From the IMG/VR virus record IMGVR_UViG_3300043469_000941, positions 1-30,946 of that record: DNA of 30,946 nt; one strand, 5' to 3'. The notes under the pieces were generated by a model. It did not search any database, was not told the origin of the DNA, and saw only the letters and a list, made by a program, of their open reading frames with translations. Shown in pieces: positions 1 to 7,810 of this stretch (positions within the stretch are counted from its first letter, which is position 1; each line of letters starts with the position of its first letter). The stretch is from a virus. The position numbers and the translations under genes were made by a program.

Positions 1-127
1 CTCGTTCCCAAATACGGCGAGAGGTGTTTATCCTGAGCCAAATAAATGGAGGGGTAAAGTAGGTTAGGGTCAACCGCCCCATTTATATTGGTGTACTTTT
101 TAATATACACATCGGAAATCAAAAGTA
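1..127. repeat. Terminal direct repeat, left copy (circular closure)
   Basis: The first 127 bases are identical to the last 127 (30820-30946). The repeat lies inside a gene and has the odd length of a typical maximum assembly k-mer, so it most likely marks overlap of a circular assembly rather than a biological terminal repeat. The non-redundant genome is then 30,819 bp. Confidence 0.95.
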
Positions 128-137
128 TTTCAGCCAT
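1..137 (-). CDS. Head-tail connector-like protein, N-terminal part (gene spans the circular junction)
   Basis: This is the 5' end of the gene that continues at 30819 and stops at 30390. The ATG at 135-137 reads MAEILLISDVYIKKYTNI; the full protein is 188 aa after joining. It starts 4 nt downstream of the portal stop codon, as expected for a connector gene translated right after the portal gene. The TTG-initiated start seen if only the right end is read is an artefact of cutting the circle. The role as connector/adaptor is inferred from position and from resemblance to a Bacteroidota phage family of about 180 aa. Confidence 0.75.
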   Translation of the reverse strand, partial: MAEILLISDVYIKKYTNINGAVDPNLLYPSIYLAQDKHLSPYLGT

Positions 138-141
138 TGTT

Positions 142-1944
142 TTATCGTCTATAATTTTTGCCCTCTATTCCATAAACGGGGTTAGTCGGTAAAAACCCGT
201 TATAATCCATGTCGATTGGAAGCAATGCCACCAGTTCATCGTTTTTCACGCGGTAACCCATCTTAGCCGCTTTTGCTACTGCGATACGCTGGGCATCGTT
301 AGCGAGTGGGTTTATTCCTTTGGCATTAATGAACGTTTCCTTTCGCCATGCATGGTTGCAATTTCCTCCGCCCTTATAAAGCCATATCGAATAATAATCG
401 GTTCCATTTGGCCCCCATTTTGGGTTTACCGCTTTATTTTCCATGGCCTCGATATCCTCTTTTCGGTAAAGTTTATCGGCCGCCAGCATTTTAGCGCAAA
501 ATGGGCGATTACTCGAAGATCTTCCAAAGTAGCGGTAGCGAGTCATAAAGGTAACGCCCGCGTAATTGGTTTCGTCTTGATCGCTTGGCGCCATCGCTTT
601 TGCCGAACCTGTGGAAACCGCCAGTTCGTGCGCCTCGATTTTCAATAATTCCTCGTTTTCGAGATCGTCATTCTCGTAGTCTACCTCGTAACTATCGATT
701 AAGATATAACCCTCGGGCGCATCCTCACCGAGGGCGATTAATTCCTCGGCAACCTCCGAACTCAATTCGACATTTTCCCCCTCAGCGGAGCAACAATCCT
801 TTTTTTTTTCAGCCTCAAATTGGGCGGCGAGCGCTGGCGTTACCGCCGTGGCCACTTGCATTTTTAGAGGGGTGTTTGGTACCACGGTTATTTTGATGCC
901 GGGCATTTCAAATGACAAAACCTCTTCAAACGCTTTTGATATTTTGCGTTGAGCGGGCTCGATAACCTGATTAGTGAAAATCTCAAGGCCAACCGCCATT
1001 TCGTCTTTATTCGAACCGAATCCCGTAGCGACATCGCGAATTCCAAAAAGTAAAGGAGTGGTTACGCGGTGCGCTACCATTATAAGCGAGGTCGATTCGG
1101 TGCTCAAAAATTGGTATTGCTTATCGGCATCAGAAAGCGGAAAGGTTATTATATCGGGTTTCGGCGTATCCCTCTCGTTGAAAGTCATTATAAACTTACC
1201 CGCGTTTTTTGCCCCTGTTAACTCACGCTCCCAATCGCGTTTGATGTCGTTTTGCTGGTCGGGGTCGGGCGCACCCTGAAACATCGAAACAATAAAGGAA
1301 GGCATTAAGCCATTGACGATATTGTTGATGTGATAAACGCTGATTTCCTTTGCGAGTTCAATCGAATTAATCGCCGAGTAATAATCGGGGCGCGGGTAAA
1401 ATTGACCGCTGGTGTAATTGAAACAGTAATAAATTTGGCGAGGTTCCTCGCTCTTTTTCGCCACGTTGTAAAGCGGGATAAATTCAGGCTTATTCCTTTT
1501 GCGCTTTGGAGCCGCCCAATCATTCGAATGCCATACGCCCGTAATTTCTTCATCTTCCCCACTCACTCCGAGTCTACATTCCTCGAATGGAATATGGCGC
1601 AACCTCGCCACGCTCTCGCGGTCGTAGGTGTATATAACCTCCATGTAAAAGCCGCCGTATTTTTTGTAGTCATGGGCGCAACCATAAAAAACCTCGTAAG
1701 CATCGAGCTCGGTTAAGCGGCGGTTGTAAACGCCAGCCTCGAGCGATTTGCCCGCTATCATATCGCCAATGGAAATACAAAGCGAGCCATGTACCGCGCC
1801 CGTTTGCGCGAGCTCTCGGAGGTACTGGGGGAAAAGATTGTTTACCCCGAAATTCACCCACCCGCCGCGATCGGTTTTCTCGGCTGAACTTATAACCGTG
1901 TAATCGGCGAGCTTCACACTTACCGAGCTTTTGTATTTATCCAT
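142..1944 (-). CDS. Portal protein with C-terminal MuF-like domain
   Basis: The 600-aa product looks like a portal protein: it forms the dodecameric ring at the capsid vertex through which DNA is packaged. Residues about 1-390 resemble portal proteins of Bacteroidota phages, including a region near 300-345 rich in conserved-looking residues (STSLIMVAHRV..PLLFGI). An acidic linker (about 390-460) leads to an extra domain from about residue 465: RYRYFG, an F-C pair (C483), YRKEDI, Y-SIWLYKGGGNC-H-W (C529, H531). That pattern matches the C-terminal module of Mu gpF-like head morphogenesis proteins, which usually sits in a separate protein. The start overlaps the upstream gene by 8 nt. Portal identity is recognised by similarity; the domain assignment is less certain. 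Confidence 0.8.
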   Translation of the reverse strand: MDKYKSSVSVKLADYTVISSAEKTDRGGWVNFGVNNLFPQYLRELAQTGAVHGSLCISIGDMIAGKSLEAGVYNRRLTELDAYEVFYGCAHDYKKYGGFYMEVIYTYDRESVARLRHIPFEECRLGVSGEDEEITGVWHSNDWAAPKRKRNKPEFIPLYNVAKKSEEPRQIYYCFNYTSGQFYPRPDYYSAINSIELAKEISVYHINNIVNGLMPSFIVSMFQGAPDPDQQNDIKRDWERELTGAKNAGKFIMTFNERDTPKPDIITFPLSDADKQYQFLSTESTSLIMVAHRVTTPLLFGIRDVATGFGSNKDEMAVGLEIFTNQVIEPAQRKISKAFEEVLSFEMPGIKITVVPNTPLKMQVATAVTPALAAQFEAEKKKDCCSAEGENVELSSEVAEELIALGEDAPEGYILIDSYEVDYENDDLENEELLKIEAHELAVSTGSAKAMAPSDQDETNYAGVTFMTRYRYFGRSSSNRPFCAKMLAADKLYRKEDIEAMENKAVNPKWGPNGTDYYSIWLYKGGGNCNHAWRKETFINAKGINPLANDAQRIAVAKAAKMGYRVKNDELVALLPIDMDYNGFLPTNPVYGIEGKNYRR

Positions 1945-2326
1945 TGTAAATAATATCGTCGTTTATTATAATAGTGGGCACATCGTAGAACGTGGCGTTA
2001 TCAGTCATGTCGAGCCAACCAATGCGACATAAACCCACAACCGATGCATCCAACGGGTTCAAATTTACGGCTGAATTTTGGCCATAAACCTCATACCTGT
2101 AACGCCCCGAAAGGTCGAGAGGCACGGTTGTAATGATTAGCGTTGTGATGCGCTGATTTTCGTTAAAAATAGTGGCCACCTGAGCGAGGTCGGTTCCCGT
2201 TGTGGAATTTTCCTCATGGGTTAAAATTAGCAAATAATGAGTGAACGCGGTTGCGAAATATTGGCGGCTCTCATTAAGTGAAAGTCGCAGTATTTGACCC
2301 GCTTGATTGGTTGCTAAATAGTTCAT
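1937..2326 (-). CDS. Conserved structural-module protein of unknown function
   Basis: I choose the ATG at 2326 (MNYLATNQAGQILRLSLNES), giving 129 aa; a start nine codons upstream (2353) would lie inside a terminator stem. The sequence resembles small proteins found beside portal and tail genes in Bacteroidota phages, with a pattern of beta-rich segments, TLIITTVPLDLSGRYRYEVY followed by VVGLCRIGWL. No catalytic motif is visible. It sits between the tail tube and portal genes and overlaps the portal start by 8 nt, so the two are probably translationally coupled. A virion or assembly role is inferred from this context only. Confidence 0.65.
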   Translation of the reverse strand: MNYLATNQAGQILRLSLNESRQYFATAFTHYLLILTHEENSTTGTDLAQVATIFNENQRITTLIITTVPLDLSGRYRYEVYGQNSAVNLNPLDASVVGLCRIGWLDMTDNATFYDVPTIIINDDIIYNG

Positions 2327-2332
2327 CTTTAC

Positions 2333-2360
2333 AAAAAAGGGGCGGGCAAACACCCACCCC
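2333..2360 (-). terminator. Intrinsic terminator/attenuator after the tail tube gene
   Basis: On the minus strand an 8-bp GC-rich stem (GGGGTGGG with CCCGCCCC, one G-T wobble, loop TGTTTG) is followed directly by six T residues at 2338-2333. It ends 7 nt before the ATG of the next gene, so portal and lysis genes must be reached by readthrough or from another promoter. It would lower expression of the downstream genes relative to capsid and tail tube. Confidence 0.75.
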
Positions 2361-2387
2361 GTTTTAAAGTTAACCCAAAATCGATTC

Positions 2388-2939
2388 TTATGAATTCACA
2401 ACGGTAATCCCTGTGAAGTTGTCGAAAGGCACCGAGGTATACGCCTCGAGGAAATCGGGTTGTCCCGGCTCCTGAGCGTTCAACGTAAACTGGTAACCGT
2501 TCAAATCGCCCTTAGCCTTACCCGATTGGTATGAACCAGTCGTGAGGAAAGCGCCATCGGTACGACCAACGCAAACGATTTGATCGTCGTAAAGTTGAAC
2601 GAACACAATCAATTTCGCCTTGCTCATATTCTCGAGCTCTTTCTTTTTTGTGTTCGACAATTTGCCGAGAGTTACCTCGACTGATTGGTCGTAATAAAGC
2701 GTTCCGTTTTCAAGGTTCGCAGTCGGTACAATTGTAACCGCTCCCGTATTTCTATTTGGTTGGTATTGGAAAACATCAACGCTTCCAGCGGTGCCCGGTA
2801 AGCCGTCAATTAATCCTGTCGCTGGGTCGATTGTAACACCGCTTGAGAAAAACTCCCAATTGGCGATATACACGTTTTTAACCCCGCCGACCCCCTCGTT
2901 ACATTCGAGCAAAAAGCCTCTTTCAAGCAAACAAGCCAT
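2388..2939 (-). CDS. Major tail tube protein
   Basis: The 183-aa product resembles the major tail protein family of Bacteroidota siphoviruses: N-terminal LLECNEGVGGVKNVYIANW, a central NGTLYYDQSVEVTLGKL with KKELENM, then a DGAFLTTGSYQSGKAKGDL-GY segment near the C terminus. Such proteins polymerise around the tape measure to form the tail tube. It follows the major capsid gene, separated only by a short hairpin-bearing gap, and is followed by a strong terminator, consistent with the high expression needed for a multi-copy virion protein. Identity comes from remembered family resemblance, not a search. Confidence 0.72.
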   Translation of the reverse strand: MACLLERGFLLECNEGVGGVKNVYIANWEFFSSGVTIDPATGLIDGLPGTAGSVDVFQYQPNRNTGAVTIVPTANLENGTLYYDQSVEVTLGKLSNTKKKELENMSKAKLIVFVQLYDDQIVCVGRTDGAFLTTGSYQSGKAKGDLNGYQFTLNAQEPGQPDFLEAYTSVPFDNFTGITVVNS

Positions 2940-2957
2940 GTGATTATTTTTTTAAAT

Positions 2958-2975
2958 GGGGGCTTTTACACCCCC
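2958..2975 (-). other. GC hairpin between capsid and tail tube genes
   Basis: Minus strand GGGGG, loop TGTAAAAG, CCCCC, then ATTTAAAAAAA. The stem is perfect but no T tract follows on the minus strand, so it is more likely a weak terminator, pause site or mRNA end-stabilising hairpin for the capsid message than a full terminator. Confidence 0.4.
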
Positions 2976-2986
2976 GTTATTTTTAA

Positions 2987-3886
2987 TTAGAACCATGTTC
3001 CGTAAGCGGCAATTTCGTTGCCGATTCCGAACTGAGCACCAGCGAAAAACTTAGCTGAGAAACGAACGTTGTCCTCGGCAAATTGGCCCATGTCCACAAC
3101 CTGAATGTTATTCCAGTCGCTGAGGATGTTTGTACCGAACCAAAGGTTACTCTTCTGAGCCATTACGATGGTGTCATCGGGCATACCCGGGCAAATTGCC
3201 AACTGATAACCGAGGTAGCTCTTAGGCATCTCAGGGCCACCATAAGTATACCAGCCATTACCAGCCGCCGCGCTCGCTTGCATGAATGCCTCCCAAACGT
3301 TTTGAGCGATGTAAATAACAGGCTTCTCAGTTGAACGTTTCACCGCCGTTGGTGAGGTTGCAACGGTAGCCGCTATTTTCGCGATTACGTTTGTTGAGTC
3401 GATAGCAACTGGGGTTGAAACAAACAATACGCCCGAACCGCCCGCGTTCATCAATGTCAAAAGACCATCGTATTCGCCAGCGGTTGCGTTTGCACCAGTC
3501 CACAAAATTTCCTCGTTTTTCGCGGCCATGCCCTCGAGCATGTTAGCGATCAACGTTTCAGCCAATGCTGGCTCGAGCTCGCCGTTTTGAACGTAGTTAG
3601 CGCCCCAATCAGCGAGGAAAGTGTTCTTGCACAAGTTGCGCTGAACTTGGAATTTCTCAAGTGTCAAAACGCGCTCGGTAATAGTCACGGTGCCAAGTGG
3701 CGTGAAGTCGCATGTAGGCGCTTCAAACGTGATATTGTCAACAAGCTTTTTTACGATTTGCTTGTAATCGATGTTCTCTTTTACGGTAACGTGTTGCAGA
3801 GATTCGTTCGCGAGGAACGCCGCCTTAATATACTCACCAGCATATTTTCCAGCGTAAGTTGTAGTTAACGAAGTAGTCGTAGCCAT
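2987..3886 (-). CDS. Major capsid protein (HK97 fold)
   Basis: The 299-aa product looks like an HK97-type major capsid protein of the short kind without a long pro-domain. The order of features fits: N-terminal helix region (YAGEYIKAAFLANESL), an ITERVLTLEKFQVQRNLCKNTF segment, an extended helix NGELEPALAETLIANMLEGMA with NEEILWTGAN, a central A-domain region, and a C-terminal VRFSAKFFAGAQFGIGNEIA strand. It builds the icosahedral shell. It lies 9 nt downstream of the scaffold-like gene, the usual arrangement, and close to the protease gene. No separate delta domain is visible; the adjacent coiled-coil protein presumably supplies scaffolding. Confidence 0.85.
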   Translation of the reverse strand: MATTTSLTTTYAGKYAGEYIKAAFLANESLQHVTVKENIDYKQIVKKLVDNITFEAPTCDFTPLGTVTITERVLTLEKFQVQRNLCKNTFLADWGANYVQNGELEPALAETLIANMLEGMAAKNEEILWTGANATAGEYDGLLTLMNAGGSGVLFVSTPVAIDSTNVIAKIAATVATSPTAVKRSTEKPVIYIAQNVWEAFMQASAAAGNGWYTYGGPEMPKSYLGYQLAICPGMPDDTIVMAQKSNLWFGTNILSDWNNIQVVDMGQFAEDNVRFSAKFFAGAQFGIGNEIAAYGTWF

Positions 3887-3895
3887 AGCTAATTT

Positions 3896-4495
3896 TTATT
3901 TAATGTTTTCGATATTTTTGATGATGCGCTCGCGAAGAGTCATTTGAGAAAAAGGCTTTTCCTTTTCGGTGCTCAAAGCCACGCGAGTTTTGTTTTCCTT
4001 TACTGAAGGTGCGGCGGGTTGTTTTCTGAGCGCGCTGAGCTCGGCCTTAGTCGTGTTCAATTGCCCAGCAACTTTGTCTTTTTCAGATTTGATTGCGGCC
4101 AATTCAGCGGCGAGAGTTGTGTTCTCACCCTCAAGTGAAGAAACTCGCTCGGTGAGCTTTTCGATGGCGTTTAGAAGATCCACGGAAGACATTTCCTCTT
4201 CCATTTCAGGGATGCCCATTTCGGCAATTTGCCCCAATTCATTTACATCAATGAATTCGCCCGTTTCGAGCTCGTAACGACCCTGAGCCGCTGGCACGTT
4301 ATTACCCTCGGAATCTTTGGTGTAGACATCAACGCCGATGGCAAATGATTCGGCGCTCGTATAAATAGGAGTGCCATCTTTCAATTTACCTTCGGTTTCC
4401 AATGCCACCTCAGTTTCGAGGTTAATACCATATGCCTTAGGGTCAACGGCGAACTTTTGGAAAATCGCCTTAATTGATTCTTTCAAATTTGACAT
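3896..4495 (-). CDS. Capsid scaffold-like coiled-coil protein
   Basis: From the ATG at 4495 (MSNLKESIKAIFQKFAVD) the protein is 199 aa; an in-frame ATG at 4528 would add 11 poorly structured residues (MIPFFQQNNIL) and is less likely. An N-terminal globular part (about 1-95) is followed by an acidic stretch (EMEEEMSS) and a clear coiled coil (about residues 105-160: LLNAIEKLTERVSSLEGENTTL continuing through KSEKDKVAGQL), then a basic C-terminal tail. Position directly before the capsid gene and this composition are typical of phage scaffolding proteins, which template procapsid assembly and are later removed. Preceded by a terminator, so it probably begins a transcription unit. Confidence 0.7.
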   Translation of the reverse strand: MSNLKESIKAIFQKFAVDPKAYGINLETEVALETEGKLKDGTPIYTSAESFAIGVDVYTKDSEGNNVPAAQGRYELETGEFIDVNELGQIAEMGIPEMEEEMSSVDLLNAIEKLTERVSSLEGENTTLAAELAAIKSEKDKVAGQLNTTKAELSALRKQPAAPSVKENKTRVALSTEKEKPFSQMTLRERIIKNIENIK

Positions 4496-4597
4496 TAGTA
4501 TATTATTTTGTTGAAAAAACGGAATCAAAACCGTTTTCCCTTTTTCGTACTATTGTCAACGATTCGAAAGATGTGTGGTAAGTGATGTTTATTGTGC

Positions 4598-4624
4598 AAA
4601 AAAGCCCCCTCGTTTGGGGGCTTT
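4598..4624 (-). terminator. Intrinsic terminator after the protease-like gene
   Basis: A 9-bp perfect stem (AAAGCCCCC with GGGGGCTTT, loop of 6) is followed on the minus strand by a run of six T residues (4603-4598). It lies 30 nt downstream of the protease-like stop codon and about 100 nt before the scaffold start, separating the tail module from the capsid module. The plus strand has a broken T tract too, so it could act weakly in both directions. The remaining gap 4529-4597 holds no clear gene; a promoter for the capsid unit is expected here but I could not identify a good TAnnTTTG. Confidence 0.8.
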
Positions 4625-4653
4625 CTTGTTTACCACTAAACTCTATACTTAAA

Positions 4654-5241
4654 TTAATCGAAAAGCCCAGCAACCAAAGCGCTTATCTCGCGCAAAATTT
4701 CAGCCTCTAAATCGACTGCATGCATTTGCACCGCGAGCTCGTTAAAATGCCCCTCAATTGAAAAGCCTTTGAACGTGCCCTCTTTTACCTCATTCCAAAT
4801 TTCATCGTCCGTAATGCTTACCCCCACAATCCATGAACCAACGGGAGCCGTTAGCCCGAAATGGTAGGCTTTATCCTTTTCCCCCTCGATAAGCCAGCTC
4901 TCAACAACTGGGCAACCCATAACCGAAAATTCGTGCTCGAGCGTGGTGTTATGCTGGAGGTTTTTCTTCAGGTACAAATGCGCGCATTTGGCGATCGTGG
5001 CGGCATCGAAATAAATGTAATAATCCTCGCCCGTATTTTTGTCGATTCGCAAAATGTACTTATTCGGAATCAGCGCGGGGCCGTAGAGCATGCGCCTTTC
5101 GTTATTCACGCTGGCGAGTTTCACCGCGTTGAGTGCAATGAAATTTTCTTCGATGGCTGGAAATTCTACGAGGGATATTGCACCCACGCCGAGTTTACCG
5201 CCTTCATCAATAACGCACTTTACTATTTTCTTTTTATCCAT
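4654..5241 (-). CDS. XkdF-like putative prohead serine protease
   Basis: The 195-aa protein resembles the XkdF family of putative phage serine proteases. It begins with KCVIDEGGKLGVGAISLVEFPAI, then RRMLYGPALIPNKYILRID, YIYFDAATI, TTLEHEFSV with a VVESWLIEG motif, and PVGSWIVGVSITDDEIW, EGTFKGFSIEG. The H in LEHE and the S in ESWLI/GFSIEG are likely active-site candidates. Such proteases process scaffold and capsid subunits during maturation. Here the gene ends the tail segment and precedes the terminator and the scaffold and capsid genes. The C-terminal MuF-like tail that some XkdF proteins carry is absent here and a similar domain is on the portal. Confidence 0.72.
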   Translation of the reverse strand: MDKKKIVKCVIDEGGKLGVGAISLVEFPAIEENFIALNAVKLASVNNERRMLYGPALIPNKYILRIDKNTGEDYYIYFDAATIAKCAHLYLKKNLQHNTTLEHEFSVMGCPVVESWLIEGEKDKAYHFGLTAPVGSWIVGVSITDDEIWNEVKEGTFKGFSIEGHFNELAVQMHAVDLEAEILREISALVAGLFD

Positions 5242-5259
5242 TTGTTTTTTATATTAGCC

Positions 5260-5319
5260 TCGAAAATTTTCCATTTTCGATTAATTTTAGTCATTAAGCC
5301 CTTACAACGGTGGGGGCTT
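5260..5319 (-). promoter_or_regulatory. Inverted repeats between tape measure and protease genes
   Basis: The 84-bp gap holds a perfect 8-bp inverted repeat, TCGAAAAT and ATTTTCGA with 5-nt spacer (5260-5280), and a 6-bp stem AAGCCC/GGGCTT (5296-5301 with 5314-5319). Neither has a T tract on the minus strand. They could be an operator, a processing hairpin or a weak terminator of the tape-measure message. Confidence 0.35.
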
Positions 5320-5325
5320 TTTGAT

Positions 5326-7638
5326 TTATAAACGGCTCAAGTCCTCAACTTTCGAACGGGCTTCCATGCTCGATGCAATATCGGAGGCCAAAACGTAAGC
5401 GGGTTGGATTTGCCCCGGTTGGTTGTCAATGCCTAAGTTTCCAAGTGGGTTAAATTGCGGAACGCCACTCGATGCAACGCCAACTGAAGCCAAATCCCCA
5501 CCGCCCCCGAGGCCGCCTGTTGAGGTGTTATTTCCACCGCTCGGAGCTGGACTCGAGAAAGTGGTGGCCTTAATCTTTGCAATGTTCGCCAAACCCGCCG
5601 CGATGGCCGCCGCCGCCGCGATTGCCCCGCGCACTACCGAGGTAGGGTCACCGGGAATAACCTGTGAGGCGTAAGCGCTCGTAGCACTTTGATAAGTGTT
5701 AACCGATGTTTGCGCGATTTGGAGCGCCTTATTACGTTGGAACGCTTTCTTTTGGCTCGCTTCACTTTTACCCGAAAACGCTTCATTCAAAGATAGGAGC
5801 GTTGAAATGCCATCGGCCGCCGATTTGGAAACCATGTCGCTGGTTTTCATAAAGGCATCGAGTTTATCTTGTTGCGCTTTGTCATCAGCGGCCTTTTCGG
5901 CATCGCGATACTCCTTGTTTATTCGCTCGATTTCCTCGTTTCGTTCGGTTGTGAGTTGAGCGGTTAGCGTGGCGTTACCCTGAGCGATTAATAATTTCGC
6001 ATCGTACTCAGCCGTTAAATCTTGCAACTCTTTCGCCTTCCTCGCTTCATTTGCCGAAAGGTTACGAATGCGAATTTCCTCCGAGAGCGCGAATTGTTGA
6101 TCCTCGAGTTTAATTCGTTCCTCGTTGGCCTTTGCCGCGGCGGCCGCGTTATCCTCGGCGAGCTTTGCATCGGCCGCCTCCTGAGCCGCTATTTCATCAG
6201 CCGTGTATTTATCGCGTATGGCTTGGCGGTCGAGGAATTGTTGCTCTTCGAGTTGAGTAATGAGCTCGGTATTTTTACCCGCTTTCTCAACTAATTGCTG
6301 GTACTTTAACTCAACCTGTCGCAATTCGCGATCCTCAGCGCTGAGAGTATTTTGAAAACGGGTTTCCTCGGCTTGCTTTATCGCATCAGTTACCTCGGCC
6401 TCGCGAGCCTTTCGAGCCTCGGCCGCTTGCTTTGCCTTTTCACGCGCTTTCTCAGCCGCTTGCTCGGCTTTCTCGAGCCTCTTTTCTTCCTCTTTTGCCG
6501 CATCCTCGCGCGTTTTTTGAACGGCGGCGGCTTCCTCTTCAGCCGCCTTAATTGCGGTTTCGGTGTTTTGGTCGATTAACTTTTTTCTCGCCGCGATTTG
6601 GTCGGCGGTTAGCTTCACGCCCTTTTTTTCGAGCGCGTTTATATCAGCGATTAGCTTGTTATTATCGGCGATCTCTTTTTGACGATACTCAGCGTTTACG
6701 GCCGCGACATCGCCACCCGTTTTTTGAGCGTTGGCAACCGCCAAACGGCGAGCGTTGTCGAGAGTCTTTTGTTTGTCCTCAAGATTACCAATCGCCCCAT
6801 CTACTGCATCAGCGGCGGCCACGGCGGTTAAGCCGATGGCATCGGTAAAACCTGTTATTGCATCCTTTACCGCACCGATTACCGCACCGATTACCTCGAA
6901 TGCAATCCCGAGGGCGGGCACCACGTTGGCGAGTTTATCAAAGTTGGTAATGAGTAACGCCAGCACCGAGCCAATCAAAAAAATCGGGTTCGTTAAGAGA
7001 GCCTTACCGAGTCCAACAATCGATTTACCAAAATCCCCCGCGCCCTCGCTGGCGCCTTTAAAATTCAGGCCTTTAATATTTTTGCTCAGGCCATTAATGC
7101 TATCGGCGGCACCGCTAAAATCGAGTTGGCCGAGGCGGCTCGTTAAATTCCCGAGGTTGTTACCGAGGCCCTGTAATGCTGGCCCCGCGTTGGCAGTTAT
7201 ATTCTCGTTAAAATCAGCCTGTGCGTCTTTCGCTTGCTCGAGCCGATTAACAAGCGCTCGGTATTCGTCCGATGTCTTATCGAGCCGCGTGGTTTGGAGT
7301 TCATTCGTGAGCTCCTTAATTTGCTGGCGAAAATTCTTAACAGGCTCGCTTGGAATCGCACTACCAACGCCAGCCGATTGGGCTTTTAATTCCTCGAATG
7401 ATTGGCTCACAACTTTAGCCGAACCTCCGAGCTCTTTGTACTGAATCGCCAAATCAGCCCATTCAGCCGATTTCGGGTCGAGTTGGCCGAGCTGAGTCTT
7501 TAATTCACCCAGTTGTTTAATCCAACTTTTGGAAGCATCGCCCGCCGTGTTTATCTCATTACCTAACTTGTTTATTTTGGTAATCGCCCCCGAGTCATCG
7601 GCGGTAACGGTAATAATTATGTTCGAACTTTCAGCCAT
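5326..7638 (-). CDS. Tail tape measure protein
   Basis: The 770-aa product is the longest alpha-helical protein of the genome and has the tape measure layout: N-terminal coiled-coil-like region (GNEINTAGDASKSWIKQLGE), a central hydrophobic segment (about residues 205-275, NPIFLIGSVLALLITNF and IGAVIGAVKDAITGF) that is likely to insert into the host membrane, a long charged helix rich in A, E and K (about 285-590), and an Ala/Gly-rich C-terminal part. It sets tail length and leads DNA ejection. At about 1.5 angstrom per residue it predicts a tail of roughly 110 nm. It lies after the small 59-aa gene, overlapping it by 8 nt. No lysozyme or peptidase domain is seen. Confidence 0.85.
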   Translation of the reverse strand: MAESSNIIITVTADDSGAITKINKLGNEINTAGDASKSWIKQLGELKTQLGQLDPKSAEWADLAIQYKELGGSAKVVSQSFEELKAQSAGVGSAIPSEPVKNFRQQIKELTNELQTTRLDKTSDEYRALVNRLEQAKDAQADFNENITANAGPALQGLGNNLGNLTSRLGQLDFSGAADSINGLSKNIKGLNFKGASEGAGDFGKSIVGLGKALLTNPIFLIGSVLALLITNFDKLANVVPALGIAFEVIGAVIGAVKDAITGFTDAIGLTAVAAADAVDGAIGNLEDKQKTLDNARRLAVANAQKTGGDVAAVNAEYRQKEIADNNKLIADINALEKKGVKLTADQIAARKKLIDQNTETAIKAAEEEAAAVQKTREDAAKEEEKRLEKAEQAAEKAREKAKQAAEARKAREAEVTDAIKQAEETRFQNTLSAEDRELRQVELKYQQLVEKAGKNTELITQLEEQQFLDRQAIRDKYTADEIAAQEAADAKLAEDNAAAAAKANEERIKLEDQQFALSEEIRIRNLSANEARKAKELQDLTAEYDAKLLIAQGNATLTAQLTTERNEEIERINKEYRDAEKAADDKAQQDKLDAFMKTSDMVSKSAADGISTLLSLNEAFSGKSEASQKKAFQRNKALQIAQTSVNTYQSATSAYASQVIPGDPTSVVRGAIAAAAAIAAGLANIAKIKATTFSSPAPSGGNNTSTGGLGGGGDLASVGVASSGVPQFNPLGNLGIDNQPGQIQPAYVLASDIASSMEARSKVEDLSRL

Positions 7639-7810
7639 TAAACCAACTAAATATTAGGTAAGCAACAAATCCCCACCACAAAGCAAACGAGCCCCATTTG
7701 GCCGCTAAATAGAGGTATTTGCGGCTACCATATAAACGGAACGAGGGTTGGTTTGCGCGAATACCATGTTTCAGGAGTGAAAGGGCGGGGCTGATAGTGT
7801 TTAATTTCAT
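7631..7810 (-). CDS. Small protein with C-terminal membrane segment, upstream of tape measure
   Basis: A 59-aa reading frame begins MKLNTISPALSLLKHGIR and ends in a hydrophobic, Trp/Phe-rich segment (GSFALWWGFVAYLIFSWF). Its ATG overlaps the stop of the large tail protein (ATGA at 7807-7810) and its own stop overlaps the tape measure start by 8 nt, so it fills the only gap in this operon and is very probably translated. A basic N-terminal half and one membrane helix suggest an inner-membrane or tail-tip peptide, perhaps working with the tape measure during DNA entry; this is inference. I do not recognise the family. Confidence 0.7.
   Translation of the reverse strand: MKLNTISPALSLLKHGIRANQPSFRLYGSRKYLYLAAKWGSFALWWGFVAYLIFSWFNG

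Noticed and set aside
5296-5319. Possible terminator stem after tape measure
   Set aside because: No T tract on the minus strand, the only transcribed strand here; kept only as part of a weak regulatory entry.
4861-5331. 156-aa plus-strand frame opposite the protease gene
   Set aside because: Shadow of the XkdF-like gene; includes the intergenic repeats and has no coding neighbours.
6731-7444. 237-aa plus-strand frame opposite the tape measure gene
   Set aside because: Composition mirrors the antisense of a helical, Ala-rich gene; no ribosome binding site or neighbours on this strand.
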